Assembly (NCBI RefSeq): GCF_026151205.1
Contig: NC_087076.1
Coordinates: forward strand, 4,117,902 to 4,181,901
Source of the DNA: Bolinopsis microptera
Lineage: Eukaryota; Ctenophora; Tentaculata; Lobata; Bolinopsidae
Reading direction: 5' to 3'
DNA: 64,000 bases
Shown here: in pieces, positions 21,661-33,613 of the stretch
Position numbering within the stretch: the stretch's first letter is position 1
How the letters are laid out: every line of letters starts with the position of its first letter
Made by a program: the position numbers and the translations under genes
The notes under the pieces: model-generated
Databases searched by the model: none
Seen by the model: only the letters and a program-made list of their open reading frames with translations
Told to the model about the DNA's origin: nothing

Positions 21661-21964
21661 TTATATATATTGTCTTATCAGTATTACCGTTTATCTAAAC
21701 TATATTTTAAACTTGACGAAATCCCCCCGGCAACGGGGACATAAAACAACACTGAAAATCGACCAAAAACCGACCCTCTGGCGTGACCAATTGCAATTTC
21801 AGCTCACAAATGGAGTTGAAACCTCGCGATATCTAGCAGGGTTGTAAAAAAGGATAGGATTAGGAGATAACATTTCGATTATTGCTTTAGATTTTCTATA
21901 ATTAACGTTGGAACTGAGGTAAAATGAACGTTAGAATAATGGCGTAATTTCATAAAAGGTTACC

Positions 21965-22307
21965 CAGTGGCGTAACTTAGGGCCCGCAGACCCCGCTGTG
22001 CGGGGGGGGGGGGGGGGGCGCCGTATAAGGGGGGCGCAATTTTCCTGAATTTTAGGCCCTTTCACTGAAAAAACGTCTTGTTTGTGTATTTCCCTGTCCA
22101 ATTTAGCGTTCGGTCGACGCGAAAAAAATATTTGGGGTACCCTTTTTTGCTTAAGGGGGTGCAAAAAGCCTTAGGGGGGGGGGGGGGCGAGAAAAAAAGT
22201 ACCAACCTTTTTTTTTTTTTAATTTTATTTTTAGGGACACAAAAAATTTTAGGGGGCGCTTTTCGTCACTGAGCGGGGGGGCGCCAACAGGCAAAGTTAC
22301 GCCACTA
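21965..22307. mobile_element. Non-autonomous hAT-like element, 343 bp
   Basis: The termini are cagtggcgtaactt and aagttacgccacta, near-perfect inverted repeats of hAT type. They are flanked on both sides by the same 8 bases, aggttacc (21957-21964 and 22308-22315), the target-site length expected for hAT. The interior is rich in G and T homopolymers (17 G from 22002) and has no transposase. Confidence 0.85.
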
Positions 22308-22319
22308 AGGTTACCTGCA

Positions 22320-24080
22320 TCATTGCGTAACAACATCAAGAGATTGCATGTGCGCGAGCAAGAACAGATTAATAACGCGCGTTGCCATGCTTTATACGTC
22401 ATAACTAGCTCACATTTACGCTCACGATATCACTATTCATAACTTTGGTTGTGATCGATATTTTTCGATGCGGTAGAAAGTATTGTACTTAGGGAATTTG
22501 AATACTTACAATTTTTTCGTCATTGTCAAGTAAAACCCATACTTTCTACAGTACAGACCTTAGAGCTAGATGATTAGAGATTAGAGAAATTTAAACATAA
22601 ATAATTTTTTAAATTTCCTCAAACAAAGCTTTCAGCTGGCGGGTTTCTAGTTGAATTATGGTTTACTAACAATTAGATAAACCCACTATTCCCCCACACT
22701 GATATCCCGGCACTTTTTTGTAGATTTGCTATACAACAGAGTCACAGGTCAGCAAAATCATACATACTCTCCTTTTCTACTTTAAGTTTACATGCTATAA
22801 CTTAAAAATGAAGATCTTGCGGTTTAATGCATACTAAAGATACTAAGAACTAAAACTACAGATCTGAGCTCGTTATTGGGAAAAACTTATTGTTTCGTCG
22901 AATTTGTAATTTCCAAAAGAGTTTAAAAACTTTTCTACTAACGGGTATATCAAACATGCCTTGCCCTTGGTGCACTCTTGTGATTGACTAGAATCTAGAT
23001 AGCAATTAACAATTAAGTAGGTCCGGCCACCTTTCAATTGCAAGTTCATTAACTGTTCACCAAACATTTGCTCAAGGTTCGAATTAAAAAGTTATTTAGA
23101 TTGATATTTTCTATCGCTTGCATTGGTTCCCTTCACATGTTGACGAAGACCTTAGGGACCAAGCCTCATATCTTCTCAGTGTTGGTAACGAGGTCTCCAG
23201 TCTGGAAGATCTGGGTACTCCACACTTGGCGATCCTAAACTGCTCCAGAGATCCAAAGTTCATCCAAATCTGCAGTAAATGTGTGAATAATGATGACCTC
23301 AAGCTAAGAAGGAAAATCTGTATTTCTACAGGGCCCACCCACGCCTAGCTGGGGAGTCTAGTCCCTACATTAGACGGCCAATGCTCTATCCATTGGTATG
23401 TACGCGGCCTTACCCAGGCCTGTAATAAATGGGGAGTCCCTCTTAGGACGACCAGTGCTAGACACTGTTTACTACTGACTGAATGGAAACCTACTTTACT
23501 CTTTGGATTGGTAGAACCTGTCTGGTTACATGAACATTGGAGCTAGTTTTATATTAACTCACATGATATTATTGTCGACTTAGACTGCTTGGATGTATCA
23601 CATCTCAACCATTGTTGGATGTGTTACTTTGTTTTGGGCTTCACTTTTAAGCTTTATTGACTTTATCTATAAAATTGCATCTCCATTGATATTTATGTAA
23701 CTCGAAAAACTTTTTCTACCAAAAACGTTTTCGATCGGGAATCGTCTTTAAATTATTTTGGGGAATATTTTGACTTGATATAACGACGTCGTCGTAATGA
23801 CACAAGTGACTGATCATAGTGATCAACCACCTTATTTGATAGTGTTTTTAAAAATAAAGTATTTATATTTTTAACTTGGGGTGTAAATATTTTTAGGGTT
23901 TTTATTTTTTAAATTTCAGATCTTTCATACTATATGTTACTAAAATGCTCATTGTAGCCTATAATATTTAGATTTTCATCATCAATTCACAAAGAAGGTA
24001 CAACATAAAAAAAACTCAAAAAGAGCGCAAGCGGAAATTGTCGCACCTGAGTTCAAAATGTAGAATATATGTTCATTATG
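22320..24080. other. Non-coding stretch without recognisable host gene
   Basis: 1.7 kb with only short open frames. Two overlap on opposite strands at 23111-23348 and neither was recognised. A tRNA-like segment lies at 23347-23415 on the minus strand and is listed separately. Otherwise AT-rich. Confidence 0.5.
23347..23415 (-). repeat. Degenerate tRNA-like segment, possible SINE head
   Basis: The minus strand reads caatggatagagcattggcc, like a tRNA D-arm and anticodon-side sequence. It is followed at about the right distance by gactagactcc, which resembles a mutated B box (ggttcgactcc). The D-stem does not pair properly, so this is not a working tRNA gene. It could be the relic head of a tRNA-derived SINE. 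Confidence 0.3.
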
Positions 24081-24083
24081 TTT

Positions 24084-24134
24084 TGTAGGTTAGTAACCTA
24101 CCAAAACGCGCACTGAGTTGGACTCGTCGACGGT
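24084..24134 (-). repeat. Dispersed hairpin-ended repeat, minus-strand copy
   Basis: The reverse complement reads gtcgacgagtccaactc and ends in a ggtaggtt/aacctac hairpin. It belongs to the family with better copies at 45326-45423, 51779-51868 and 57701-57753. Confidence 0.7.
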
Positions 24135-24549
24135 ATGTAGCTTTAAAAAACGCCTTGCACAGAGATTGGTGTTCTAGATAACAAATAAGACAAGGCTCAT
24201 TGGTGTATTAGAATCTTGCTCTGGGACAAAATTGTAAACACAATTAATTGTTTATGTTTGTTAACCTTTTTATTTTGAGGAGAAATTTTATATATGTTTT
24301 TCAGAAGGCGCGCGGCGCTATATTTATATTCTCTGCGCGGCGAAAGAACATTTAATTTGATACGTATAAAATTGCCACACGTTGTAGGCCCGCCGCACAT
24401 AAGTGCACGGCTGTTTCGTGGTAATTTCACCCCAATGCTAAATGAAATTAAAACAGGGTCACAACATGATACAAATATAAACTAGTTTTCTAACTTGCCT
24501 AATTATTTTAATTTTAATTTTTACATTAGATCGACATGAAGAACTTCTG

Positions 24550-24662
24550 AGTTGCTCTAACCAGAGCCCTCTCGCTTGCAGTAGCGCGCGACCGCCGTAG
24601 GCGGCAAAAGAGGGCTCTATAGATGGCCACAAACTGGCACCACAAATCGTGGTGCCAGATTT
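24550..24662. repeat. Cluster of strong inverted repeats
   Basis: agagccctct (from about 24562) pairs with agagggctct about 35 bases later. The loop contains a second hairpin, accgccgtaggcggc. Directly after it lies tggcaccac-aaatc-gtggtgcca, a 9-bp stem with a 5-base loop. No coding frame explains this. A related gcagtagcgcgcgac word occurs at 31790. Confidence 0.7.
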
Positions 24663-24829
24663 CCTCCCATATTTCTGATGCCGCGCGCGACGTGTTAGTC
24701 ATGTCTATAGTTACTGCAACTGTTAGACTCGTGCATTGCATTTGCACATATATAATCAGTGCAATATTTTCTCGTTGGATAAGAGTTTTTGAGGGAATTA
24801 ATTTTATCTCTTTGTTCAATCGTTTCATT

Positions 24830-25835
24830 TTACAACTGTTTCCTGTTTCTTTGTTCGTTGCCATCATTCGGCAGCTGATCAGATCATTCGGCGGATGTTT
24901 CTTTGTTCGTTGCTTTTATTCGGCAGCTGATCAGATCATTCGGCGGATGATTCAAAGGGAGACAACTTTAAAGGTGTTTGAAGGTCAGCTGAAGGTCAGC
25001 TGAAGACGATTTACACAAATATTTTGAAAGCTCCTGCTAATTAAATCCTTGCGTATCACTTATATGTTTTTAATATCCCTCTAGGTTTAAAGGTTTCTGT
25101 TAAATTGTCAGTAATCAGCAGACTTTGCTACACTTTTGTCATTTGCAATTAAACTTAAAATATGTTAAAGGTTGTCATTGTCTATAATTTCGAAATAGAG
25201 TTTTGTAGGGAACTAATTTAGTCTCTTTGGTCAAGCAACCCGGAACCCCATGAATAGTGAATACTGTTATTATCATCTCCGAGTTCACAACAGGTATGGG
25301 TTTTATTCATAATATATTGAGGCACTTATAGTATAGTTCAGTCATTTCATTTTACAACTGTTTCCTGTTTCTTTGTTCGTTGCCATCATTCGGCAGCTGA
25401 TCAGATTATTCGGCGGATGTTTCTTTGTTCGTTGCTTTTATTCGGCAGCTGATCAGATCATTCGGCGGATGTTTCTTTTTTCGTTGCTTTTATTCGGCAG
25501 CTGATCAGATCATTCGGCGGATGATTCAAAGGGAGACAACTTTAAAGGTGTTTGAAGGTCATCTGAAGGTCAGCTGAAGACGATTTACATAAATATTTTG
25601 AAAGCTCCTGCTAATTAAATCCTTGCGTATCACTTATATGTTTTTAATATCCCCTCTAGGTTTAAAGGTTTCTGTTAAATTGTCAGTAATCAGCAGACTT
25701 TGCTACACTTTTGTCATTGTCTATAATTTCGAAATAGAGTTTTGTGGGGAACTAATTTAGTCTCTTTGGTCAAGCAACCCGGAACCCCATGAATAGTGAA
25801 TACTGTTATTATGATCTCCGAGTTCACAACAGGTA
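24830..25835. repeat. Direct duplication of about 450-500 bp with internal repeats
   Basis: The sequence from tacaactgtttcctgtttc (24830) through agttcacaacaggtat (about 25295) is repeated from 25357 to about 25835 with few differences. The second copy has one more internal block of about 50 bases containing attcggcagctgatcagatc than the first. No gene is evident; short frames here follow the repeat. Confidence 0.88.
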
Positions 25836-25859
25836 TAGGTTTTAAAATTCATAATATAT

Positions 25860-26335
25860 GGGGGGGGGGGGGGGGGGGGGGGGCAACCAACCATATTAAA
25901 GTATATTAAAGTATATCCCGGGTCAAAATCGGAAAAAATCCTACATTTTTAATATACTTTAATATACCTACAATAAGTAGATTAGAAGATAAGCCAGTTG
26001 CTAGTCCCCTGAACTCATACTTCATATATTTTGGCTCATAAATTGGTCAAGTATCAATATCTTTGAACAAGACTAACTTTACATGAAAGGTAAATCTAAT
26101 CTATATACATGAATAAAACAACATTTTTCACATATATTTTTATAATATAGGTATATTAAACATGTTAAAGTATATTAAAGTATATCCCGGGTCAAAATTG
26201 GAAAAAAACCTACATTTTAATATACTTTAATATGGTTCAAAATTTTAATGGAGATAATATAGGTATATTAAAGTACATTAAAGTATATTAAAGTATATTA
26301 AAGTATATTAAAGTATATCCCCGGGTCAAGTTGAG
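25860..26335. repeat. Poly(G) tract followed by attaaagtat satellite-like repeats
   Basis: A run of 24 G (25860-25883) precedes blocks built from tatattaaagtatattaaag and a cccgggtcaaaat core. These recur at 25892-25975, 26150-26235 and 26262-26335. Several blocks are followed by their own complement (aatatactttaatat), so they can fold back. Confidence 0.8.
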
Positions 26336-26339
26336 GCAC

Positions 26340-28250
26340 TTATAGTATTAGTTACAGCCAATATAAAGTTCTCAACTAGATTATCAAGTTTTTAATCTTT
26401 CGCATAGAATTGAGAAACAAGAATGACCATCGATTTTAAAACCATTTTAATAAATTAACGGGGTTTTCATCACACCATATCAAAACGATTCAAATAATCC
26501 GCTCCTACTAAATCGCTCGTCTCAATAAAGTATTGTGTGGAATAAAAAGGTCCTAATCAGGGTATGAAAGTAACCTGAACCGGTGTATTTTTGGACGCTG
26601 ATTCCAAATCACCCGGTCGATGACGTAGTAAAAATGCTTCCCTAAAGAATTATAAGGGACAAAAACTGTTTCGGTCCGGTCTGAGGCTACTGTTATGATT
26701 GCGGTTAAGGTTCGACCGGGATCCCGGCTTCATCCCGATGTCGGTCAAAAATCTTCCAATTATTCGTCCCCAATTAATTCGTTATTAATTAATCAATGAA
26801 ACACTGTCAAAGTTATAAGTGCCAGTTTGTTAGGTGAGATGTGCTTGTGCTTGTAATCAATAAAGGATACCATGGGGTTGTTATAGTGTCAGAGTTGGAT
26901 AAGCTGGTTTGTTGGGTAAGCTTATGCTGTGTTTGTGCTTGTACATACTTTTGTAATTATAAAATAGGTATTGTAATACCTATAAAGTAGCGGATACCAG
27001 GTTTTAGCTGCAGTTTTTAATTATGGTGAGACGGCTTGTAATCAGTACAGCTATAAAAGGATACAAAAGTTGTTGTGTCAGAATCTGTAAATTAACACAT
27101 GCTAGTATGCTACCCTACGCAATGTCCTCATCACCTGATCCGTCAGTATAAATCTAACTGGCTCTTCATTTGACTCCGTAACCATACTCTCGTCGTACGA
27201 GTCGTCTTTGTTCATATTGTTCGGGGTAATGTAATATAAACAATAAACAATCAGGAGGGAACTTGAACTGATATAATATTTCGTAGTTTCTGGCTCTTCA
27301 GTCGTAGTTGATCATCAAGTTGATTTCTAAGTTTTCGGCAGGATGCTCAGTCAACTTTTTTCGTCACCTTGAAAGCCGGCCCCCTTTCACTCGCGACTGA
27401 GAAAGGAGGTGGACACAGATAGATTCAGACAAGCTGGTTCAGATGTACAGAGTGTGATTTTCCGACAGGACTCCAGGAGATTTCGTCTCTGGGGCTCCAG
27501 CTTGTCTTTCAAATATCTTGTAACCTTGTCCCTTACCAACAGTACCACAGTATTAGCTATGCCCTGTCTACTAGTTTAGCTTTATCTCTTTATCTGGTAC
27601 CCTGCTATACAGTATACATGTTTACATATAATTGCGTTTAAACCCCTCCAACATCTCCCCCCCCACCACCCCCTTCTCCTGAGCGAGTGATTACTAAACA
27701 TGTGAATGACACCTTATTATACAAAGGACCATAGGTCGTCAGAAATAGCATACATTGATTATTGATGTACACGCTATATAATACACATTACAGTGTAAAG
27801 TTACACTGATCTACAGTTCATCTCTTAATGGAATTATTCCAGAATTGCGCGCGCACACGTGTTATGATCAAACATATCGTTTCATAATCATGGCATGTAT
27901 ACCGTCGTTATATACACGCTCTCGTTGTGTGTACGTTTTGATCTTTAATATTTGATTTGATGCAACACATCACTACAGCAGCTACAATTGTACATTTAGA
28001 CTTTACTTTGCTCCAAAATTATAGTACCAAACTTTCTAGTAGTTCTGAAAAGCAAGATTTTCTATGATACAGCGACTTTTTATATCGCTGCAATATAATT
28101 TAGACTTTAGAGCCAAGTTACTTTTAGATAGCTGATCTTCAGGGCTCTTTCCCCTCAAATGATTGTAAAGCCGCTCATGTTTGACAATATTTACACTGAC
28201 AGAAATTGGTCATCTAATTTTATCTTGTTCTCTCACAAACCTGAGTATTA
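26340..28250. other. Non-coding stretch, nothing certain
   Basis: AT-rich with no supported gene. Near 26709-26740, ttcgaccgggatcccggc resembles the GC-rich subterminal sequence of the hAT-like element at 32239-33036, so a remnant of that family may lie here. A C-rich stretch lies at 27655-27680. Confidence 0.4.
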
Positions 28251-28850
28251 ACCAGTGTAACTTTTCTAGGAGCTGCCATTTATGACTGCATCACACACTA
28301 TACACCTTGGGTTCTTAGACTATTCAAAGACAGGACAAAACCTATAATGCTCCAGCTCTACAAATCCATGGTATTACGATCCAGCGAGTGGAGTACTGCT
28401 GCTCTGGAATCCAAAAAAGGTCTATAATATCCAGTCAGTCGAGAGCATACAACGCAGTTAATTGTAGACAGATTCTAGGGCTCAAAACACGACTATTGGA
28501 AATAGACCGAAGGAACTGAAACCTTATATCCCTGCTGGCTGCTAAGATGCTGAGAAGGCTAGACTCATCATCCATCTGTGAAAGTTCTCAGGGATATGTC
28601 CAAATTACCTATAGATGATCGATGTACAGTTCAGAGAGAATGCCAGACTGAGGTTAAAAGTAATACTATCTTCTCTCACCAAAAAATCAGCTTCTTCACG
28701 CTCCATGCCTACGACTCATCATTTGCAGTGAAAGCTGGAGACTTGGAATTTTCCTCCCCTAAATTGACAATAGTGACAATATCAAAAGACCTTTGGCAAG
28801 CTTCAAGAATTTTCGGAAAGGGAAACCGCGATTGCGTTGATAACCGGTGA
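28250..28850 (+). pseudogene. Decayed LINE ORF2 C-terminal fragment
   Basis: With frame changes and stops the plus strand reads the C-terminal region of a non-LTR ORF2: WVLRLFKDRTKPIMLQLYKS, then an EYCCSGIQK-like stretch, then a tail resembling SFAVKAGDLEFSSPKL. Intact relatives in this window show the same order at 34330-34800. The reverse transcriptase core is missing. Confidence 0.6.
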
Positions 28851-28859
28851 CCTTACCTA

Positions 28860-29985
28860 TTTCTACTCTTCTAATAAGTTCAATAGGTTGGACCAAGAAG
28901 TTCTTGGGGTACATTGTTTTCTATCCTATATGTGACCTCTGCTGAGTTTCGCCAAGACTTGACGGGCCATCACATCTTCTGACCACCCCACCAGTATCGC
29001 TTGTTGCGCCAGCACAGCAGAGAGTTCGTGAGGAGGGCCTGTTTCCCTGATCGGCGGCTTATTGTTGTCGCTATAATTGCAATTGTCCAAACAACCTGTT
29101 GTAAGTAGAGCTGTGTTTATTCAAATTGACTGATGTTCAATATAATATTATAACCTCGACAAATAGAATAGTATGTTGTTGGTTTAATTGATGCACAATT
29201 TAATACGCTGAACTTATTAGATTTATTTTATTGGTCAATAATTTTATTGGTCAATAAACAATAAACTCACTATATCGCAGTTAATATCATTTCTTCTGTC
29301 TGTGAGTTGGTGCCAGTTAATAAAGCAAAAGTTTCAACGGAGGTAGTACACACACTACACAGTACTATGGTAGATAGAGAGCACGGTACGTTTTATTTTA
29401 ATAACTTCTCAGTAGTGAGAATATCACTTTTACTAACTTCTTGTCTCCCTTTAGTTTATCCCGCAATAAGTGACTTTTACCAATGTGGCAATTTAGCCCT
29501 CCCATGGTTGTTGCAGTGAACTGGAACTTGGGGCATTTCTGTTTAAGCCTTCGTTATAGATAAGATTATCGTAGTCACGACATCCACCGACATATTGTGT
29601 ATTGCTTAATAACAAAATTTCTGAATTAAATGTAACCTTGTATTGGGCTGAAATACTAATAATAATTATAATGATAGGATTATGGGCTATGGCCACATTA
29701 TACATAGCCATTTAGACAAAACTTGAAACCCCTGAATGCCACTCTACGCTATTGCAGTTCACACAATATTTCAAAAGAAAAATGTTCCTATCCGGAAAAC
29801 TGTTATGATTAATTATTTTTCTGTTATGATTAATTATTTTTAGAACATGTAGTTCTGAATTTAACAACCAAAAACAAATGATTCCTCGGTATTTAGCAAT
29901 CAATGGCTTATTAGACATGAATATGCATATGAATCATGCTCACATGTAATTATTTTTGACATCAAGGTTTCGTAAAGATCCTAGA
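28860..29985. other. Non-coding stretch
   Basis: No gene recognised. A local tandem duplication of the word gttatgattaattatttttct lies at 29800-29842. Confidence 0.4.
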
Positions 29986-29989
29986 AGTG

Positions 29990-30450
29990 AGCCTTTGACC
30001 GATGCTCCACTCGCTATCAGTCGAGCTTTGAATGCGTCTACTGAACTGGCTTCTTTAACCGAACTTGGTACTTTGTTCCAGTAATTGTTAACACGGTTAC
30101 TGAGGACCTGATTTCCTCTTTTATCTTAATTAGAATCTTGGTACTGCTACGTGATATCCTGAAAAGATCTTGTCCATAGTCCACTTTGCCCGTCGTTATT
30201 TTAAAGGTTTCAATAAGATCACTCCTCATACGGCACTCCAGTTGTGTTGATAACTGGAGGATTCTCAGTCGCTCATCGTATGGTAGAATACCAATCCCCG
30301 TCGATATTCGTGTAAGTTCTCTCTTGAACATATTCTTAATAGTCTTAATACCTTTAATAGTTCTCCAGTTTCCGTGCTCTGCTGGTAGATTCCCACACTT
30401 GCACAGCGTATTCGATGTGAGGTCGAACTAGAGTTCGGGTAAACATTCAG
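29990..30450 (-). pseudogene. Decayed LINE ORF2 C-terminal fragment
   Basis: The minus strand reads, over two frames, a segment like RPHIEYAVQVWES followed by LPYDERLRILQLSTQLECRMRSDLIETFKI. This is the thumb/C-terminal signature of CR1/L2-type LINEs. It is interrupted by frameshifts and has no catalytic core. Confidence 0.65.
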
Positions 30451-30820
30451 CATAACAATTTGTTACGGCAGTCAAGCTTCGTTTGATCCAGCCTATAACA
30501 GACTTTGCTTTTTTCACGGACTTGTCTATATGGAAATGTTATACTTATTAAGAAAAGCCGGTCCCGCCTAGCCTCCTATCATAATGAGTCAATGTTGCGA
30601 TTGTACAATCAATACTTTTAACACGTCACGTCATCGTATAATTGCTTGTCATTTTATTAGCTCTTTGGAAGGAATATTGTCTGGTACACCGTATATACAA
30701 TGAAATTCTTTCTGCGGACGTTTTAACAGCTGTCTTTATACTGTCTTAATCGACGGAGCACCGGTAGTTGTTTCACAGCCCTTTCACAGTTCTCCTTGAC
30801 GATGTCACACCCAAGTTTTT

Positions 30821-31323
30821 TCATCTCAGTTTTTTCCCCAGTTTGTACAGTTTGCTGGACAGAGTCGAGCTCTTTCTGTTGCTGTTTGAACTGATCCTTC
30901 TGATAATTAGGCTGCCGCTGATACCAGTCTGTCTCGTACTGGCCGCAGATTTACACAGTTCAATATTGCCTGTCATCAATTTAGAAAGATTTTCAACAGC
31001 AGTAGCCAAGGGGTCTTTCGTTATGCCCATCAATCTCGAATGATTCAGCTTTGTTAACGGTTTGAGTTTTCGAGAGTTACAAAGTTCCATACTTTATTGT
31101 TAGTACTTTGGTCCGAGACATCAATTTTGTATGAAAAGCATTAAGACATCGGCAGCGATAACTCTTTTTCAAGTTTGTTCAATTTTCCACAGAGTTGAAC
31201 TCCATAGTATAAAGACAAGCTGATTAGCTCGGCGTGTCGATGTAAATCTGAGAATAACTGATTGTAACTCAACTTCTTCATGTGCTTTTTATGCTGACTT
31301 AGAGGTGCATTATTCTCCAGCAT
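30821..31323 (-). CDS. Two short unidentified frames, possibly exons
   Basis: Minus-strand frames 31323-31141 (60 residues, starting MLENNAPLSQHKKHMKKL) and 31090-30821 (89 residues, starting MELCNSRKLKPL) look helical and Lys/Leu rich. They are not in the same frame, and I found no splice sites that join them convincingly. No domain is recognised. They could be exons of an unknown gene, parts of an element, or chance. Confidence 0.2.
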
Positions 31324-31334
31324 ATATCTCGAAA

Positions 31335-31680
31335 TATATGCCTGCGTTCGCTAGAAACCGCCATTTTGAAATATTTTCTTGTGTTTGAAGTCATATCTCA
31401 AGTTTGGCACATAGAAACTCGCCCAAAATCGCACAGATTATTCGTCTGATAGTCATACAACTGTCTGGAAAGTTAGAAGAAAATCTATCATTCAGATCTC
31501 TAAATATATACCTGTGTTCCGCTAGAAACCGCCAATTTGGAAATATTTTCTTGTGTTTGAAGTCATATCTCCATTTTGGCACATAGAAATTCTCCCAAAC
31601 TCTCACACATTATCTGTCATATAGCCATCTAACTATCTGGAAAGTTTGAAGAAAATCTGTCATTCAGATCTTGTGAAAAT
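31335..31680. repeat. Tandem duplication of a segment of about 170 bp
   Basis: gctagaaaccgcca...gaagtcatatctc...tggcacatagaaa...ctggaaagtt...tcattcagatctc is present twice in a row (about 31349-31500 and 31520-31672) with moderate divergence. Short frames on both strands follow the duplication and are not called as genes. Confidence 0.8.
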
Positions 31681-32238
31681 CAAAAATATATTCTAAGTTA
31701 TTCACTAAAACACTCGATTTTCGAACTTTTTATTTGGAACAGATTTGTCGAAAGTCCTGATCTGTTCTGCAGACACTTTCGCGCTTGTGCAGTAGCGCGC
31801 GACAGCCATTTGGCGTAAACCCATTGTTAGATGGGCCAAAATTTGCAAATGTGCTTCAGAACTAGCATTGTCTGACTATAAAAGACCACTTAAATTGCAC
31901 TTTTTGAATAAAAAGTATATCCTGTTAACATTTCTGAAACTCTATCTAATTTGCAACGTACGTTCACCACAGAAGTGTTGTGCGCAAAGATAATTTGAGC
32001 CGAATCCAGATAGCACGAACAGGTGTTCGTGAAAAACTTATGATATGATGGTTACCAGATCATATGACTGCCTAATAACTTGCTTAGGATGATGTGAACC
32101 CCTCGACAGCTTGACACAGAATCAAGTAGGGTTCACATTATCGCAAGCACTGTACTCCTCCTGGACTGGACCATTCTCTTATCTCTAGGGGGGCCGTGGG
32201 TCCATTAATTTCGTCTAGACGGGAGAGTACCATGTCAG

Positions 32239-33036
32239 CAGTGGTCGACCGGGATCGAAATTCAGTCCCGGCCGGGACCGGGCCGGGATGACATTCATCC
32301 CGGCCGGGACCGGGATTTTTCCAATATTTCTCAATCTCAGTTAAAATGAAACAATGTTATATGTTAAATAAATCTTCCAGAACAAACTGAGGTATGTCAA
32401 GTTAAAATTGACAGTAAGTAGTAGTAACTACTCTATCTCTCTCTAATCTCTATCTCTCTATCTTTCTCTATCTCTCTCTTTATCTCTGAGATAGAGAGCG
32501 CGAGCGCTCTCATTGGTGGATCGACCTAGCGTGTCACAAATTATTATTTGATATATTTCATCAGATGAAGAAGCTGATGAGGGCGAGGCCCCTGACTCTA
32601 GAGTATTTCTAAGTTTGTTCGGACTTCAGCTTTCTTCTAACATTTTGTAATTTGTTACTCATGAAGTGAACAGTTGAACATATGATTAAATTTGGACATT
32701 AGTAAATTTTGTTTGACTTGAAATTTGACAACTACCATCGATCAAAATTCATAGAATTTTGATCATGTAACATAAACATTTCACATAAGACTTGAAAGTT
32801 GAATTTTCAATAAACTTTTGGCGACGAGAAAGTGAAATGATCTAACTATTAAGAAGCACTGTAGAGCACTGTTGTAGTAAAACTTTTCGGAAAATGTTCA
32901 CAGGTTCGTGAACTTTGGGCTCAAATATACGCTAAAAAACAGACTTTATTTTGGAAAAATCCCGGCTAAAATCCCGGCTAAAAACAAAATCCCGACCGGG
33001 ACCGGGACAAAATCGCCAAATCCCGGCCGGGATCTG
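32239..33036. mobile_element. Non-autonomous hAT-like element, 798 bp
   Basis: It starts cagtggtcgaccgggat and ends atcccggccgggatctg. It is flanked by the same 8 bases, catgtcag, at 32231-32238 and 33037-33044. Both ends carry GC-rich blocks of the type cccggccgggacc. The interior is AT-rich with a CT microsatellite (32432-32488) and no transposase. The parallel site at 36455-36463 has the same flank without the insertion. Confidence 0.85.
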
Positions 33037-33173
33037 CATGTCAGTAATTGGAATAGTTGTTGTTGTTGTTGTTGATGGCAACTGATAATACTCCACCAAA
33101 AACGAACGACTTCTATACCATATTTAAATCTTAATTATTTATTTCATTGAGCAATATAATATGTAGAATACCC

Positions 33174-33430
33174 CCTCTTTTGCTATTGAATCAGATAATT
33201 TATTTATTAGAAGATTGGGGAGACCTAAAATGAACTTTTTATCTGTTTTAAGAAGTGATTTAAGTAGTAGAAACTAGCACATAGATAACTTGCATGAATT
33301 AAACGAAATCAAAGATATAGCTGCATGCAACAGATGTTGAGAAAAATTTTTTCAAGGGTACAGTTTACCGCATTAAAGTATTTTTATGAATCATTATTGA
33401 CGGTAAGATCCTGTTTTATAATAATAATTA
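33174..33430 (+). mobile_element. 5'-truncated LINE 3' end, same family as copy B
   Basis: Matches, in opposite orientation, the 3' end of the element at 7100-7345: tattgaatcagataatttat, then gattggggagaccta, gctgcatgcaacagatgttg and cagtttaccgcattaa, ending in a taataat tail. It is too short to encode anything. Confidence 0.85.
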
Positions 33431-33613
33431 TTATATGCTACGCTACAATCAGTGCTATTCGTAACTAATTATATCCGAGAGACCACATTTGAATCGTTAT
33501 CAATAGTTTGATCCAGCAATTTACTATGCTACAATTAATGGCAAATTATTCTAGCAATAACTAATTGCAAGATACCATATAATACATATTACCATTGAAT
33601 TTCATAACATTTC

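Larger units (their letters stand above)
32005..33613. mobile_element. Copy of the 36.1-kb TIR element, split by two later insertions
   Basis: 32005-32238, 33045-33170 (partly) and 33433-33613 match interior segments of the element at 36135-36787. Shared words include gggttcaca, gtgggtccattaatttcgtc, gagtaccatgtcag, tacgctacaatca and gaccacatttgaatcg. A hAT-like element (32239-33036) and a LINE 3' fragment (33174-33430) have been inserted into this copy. Confidence 0.65.

Noticed and set aside
23111-23348. Overlapping 75-76 codon frames on both strands
   Set aside because: No recognised family and no supporting splice or promoter signals. They may be chance in a less AT-rich patch.
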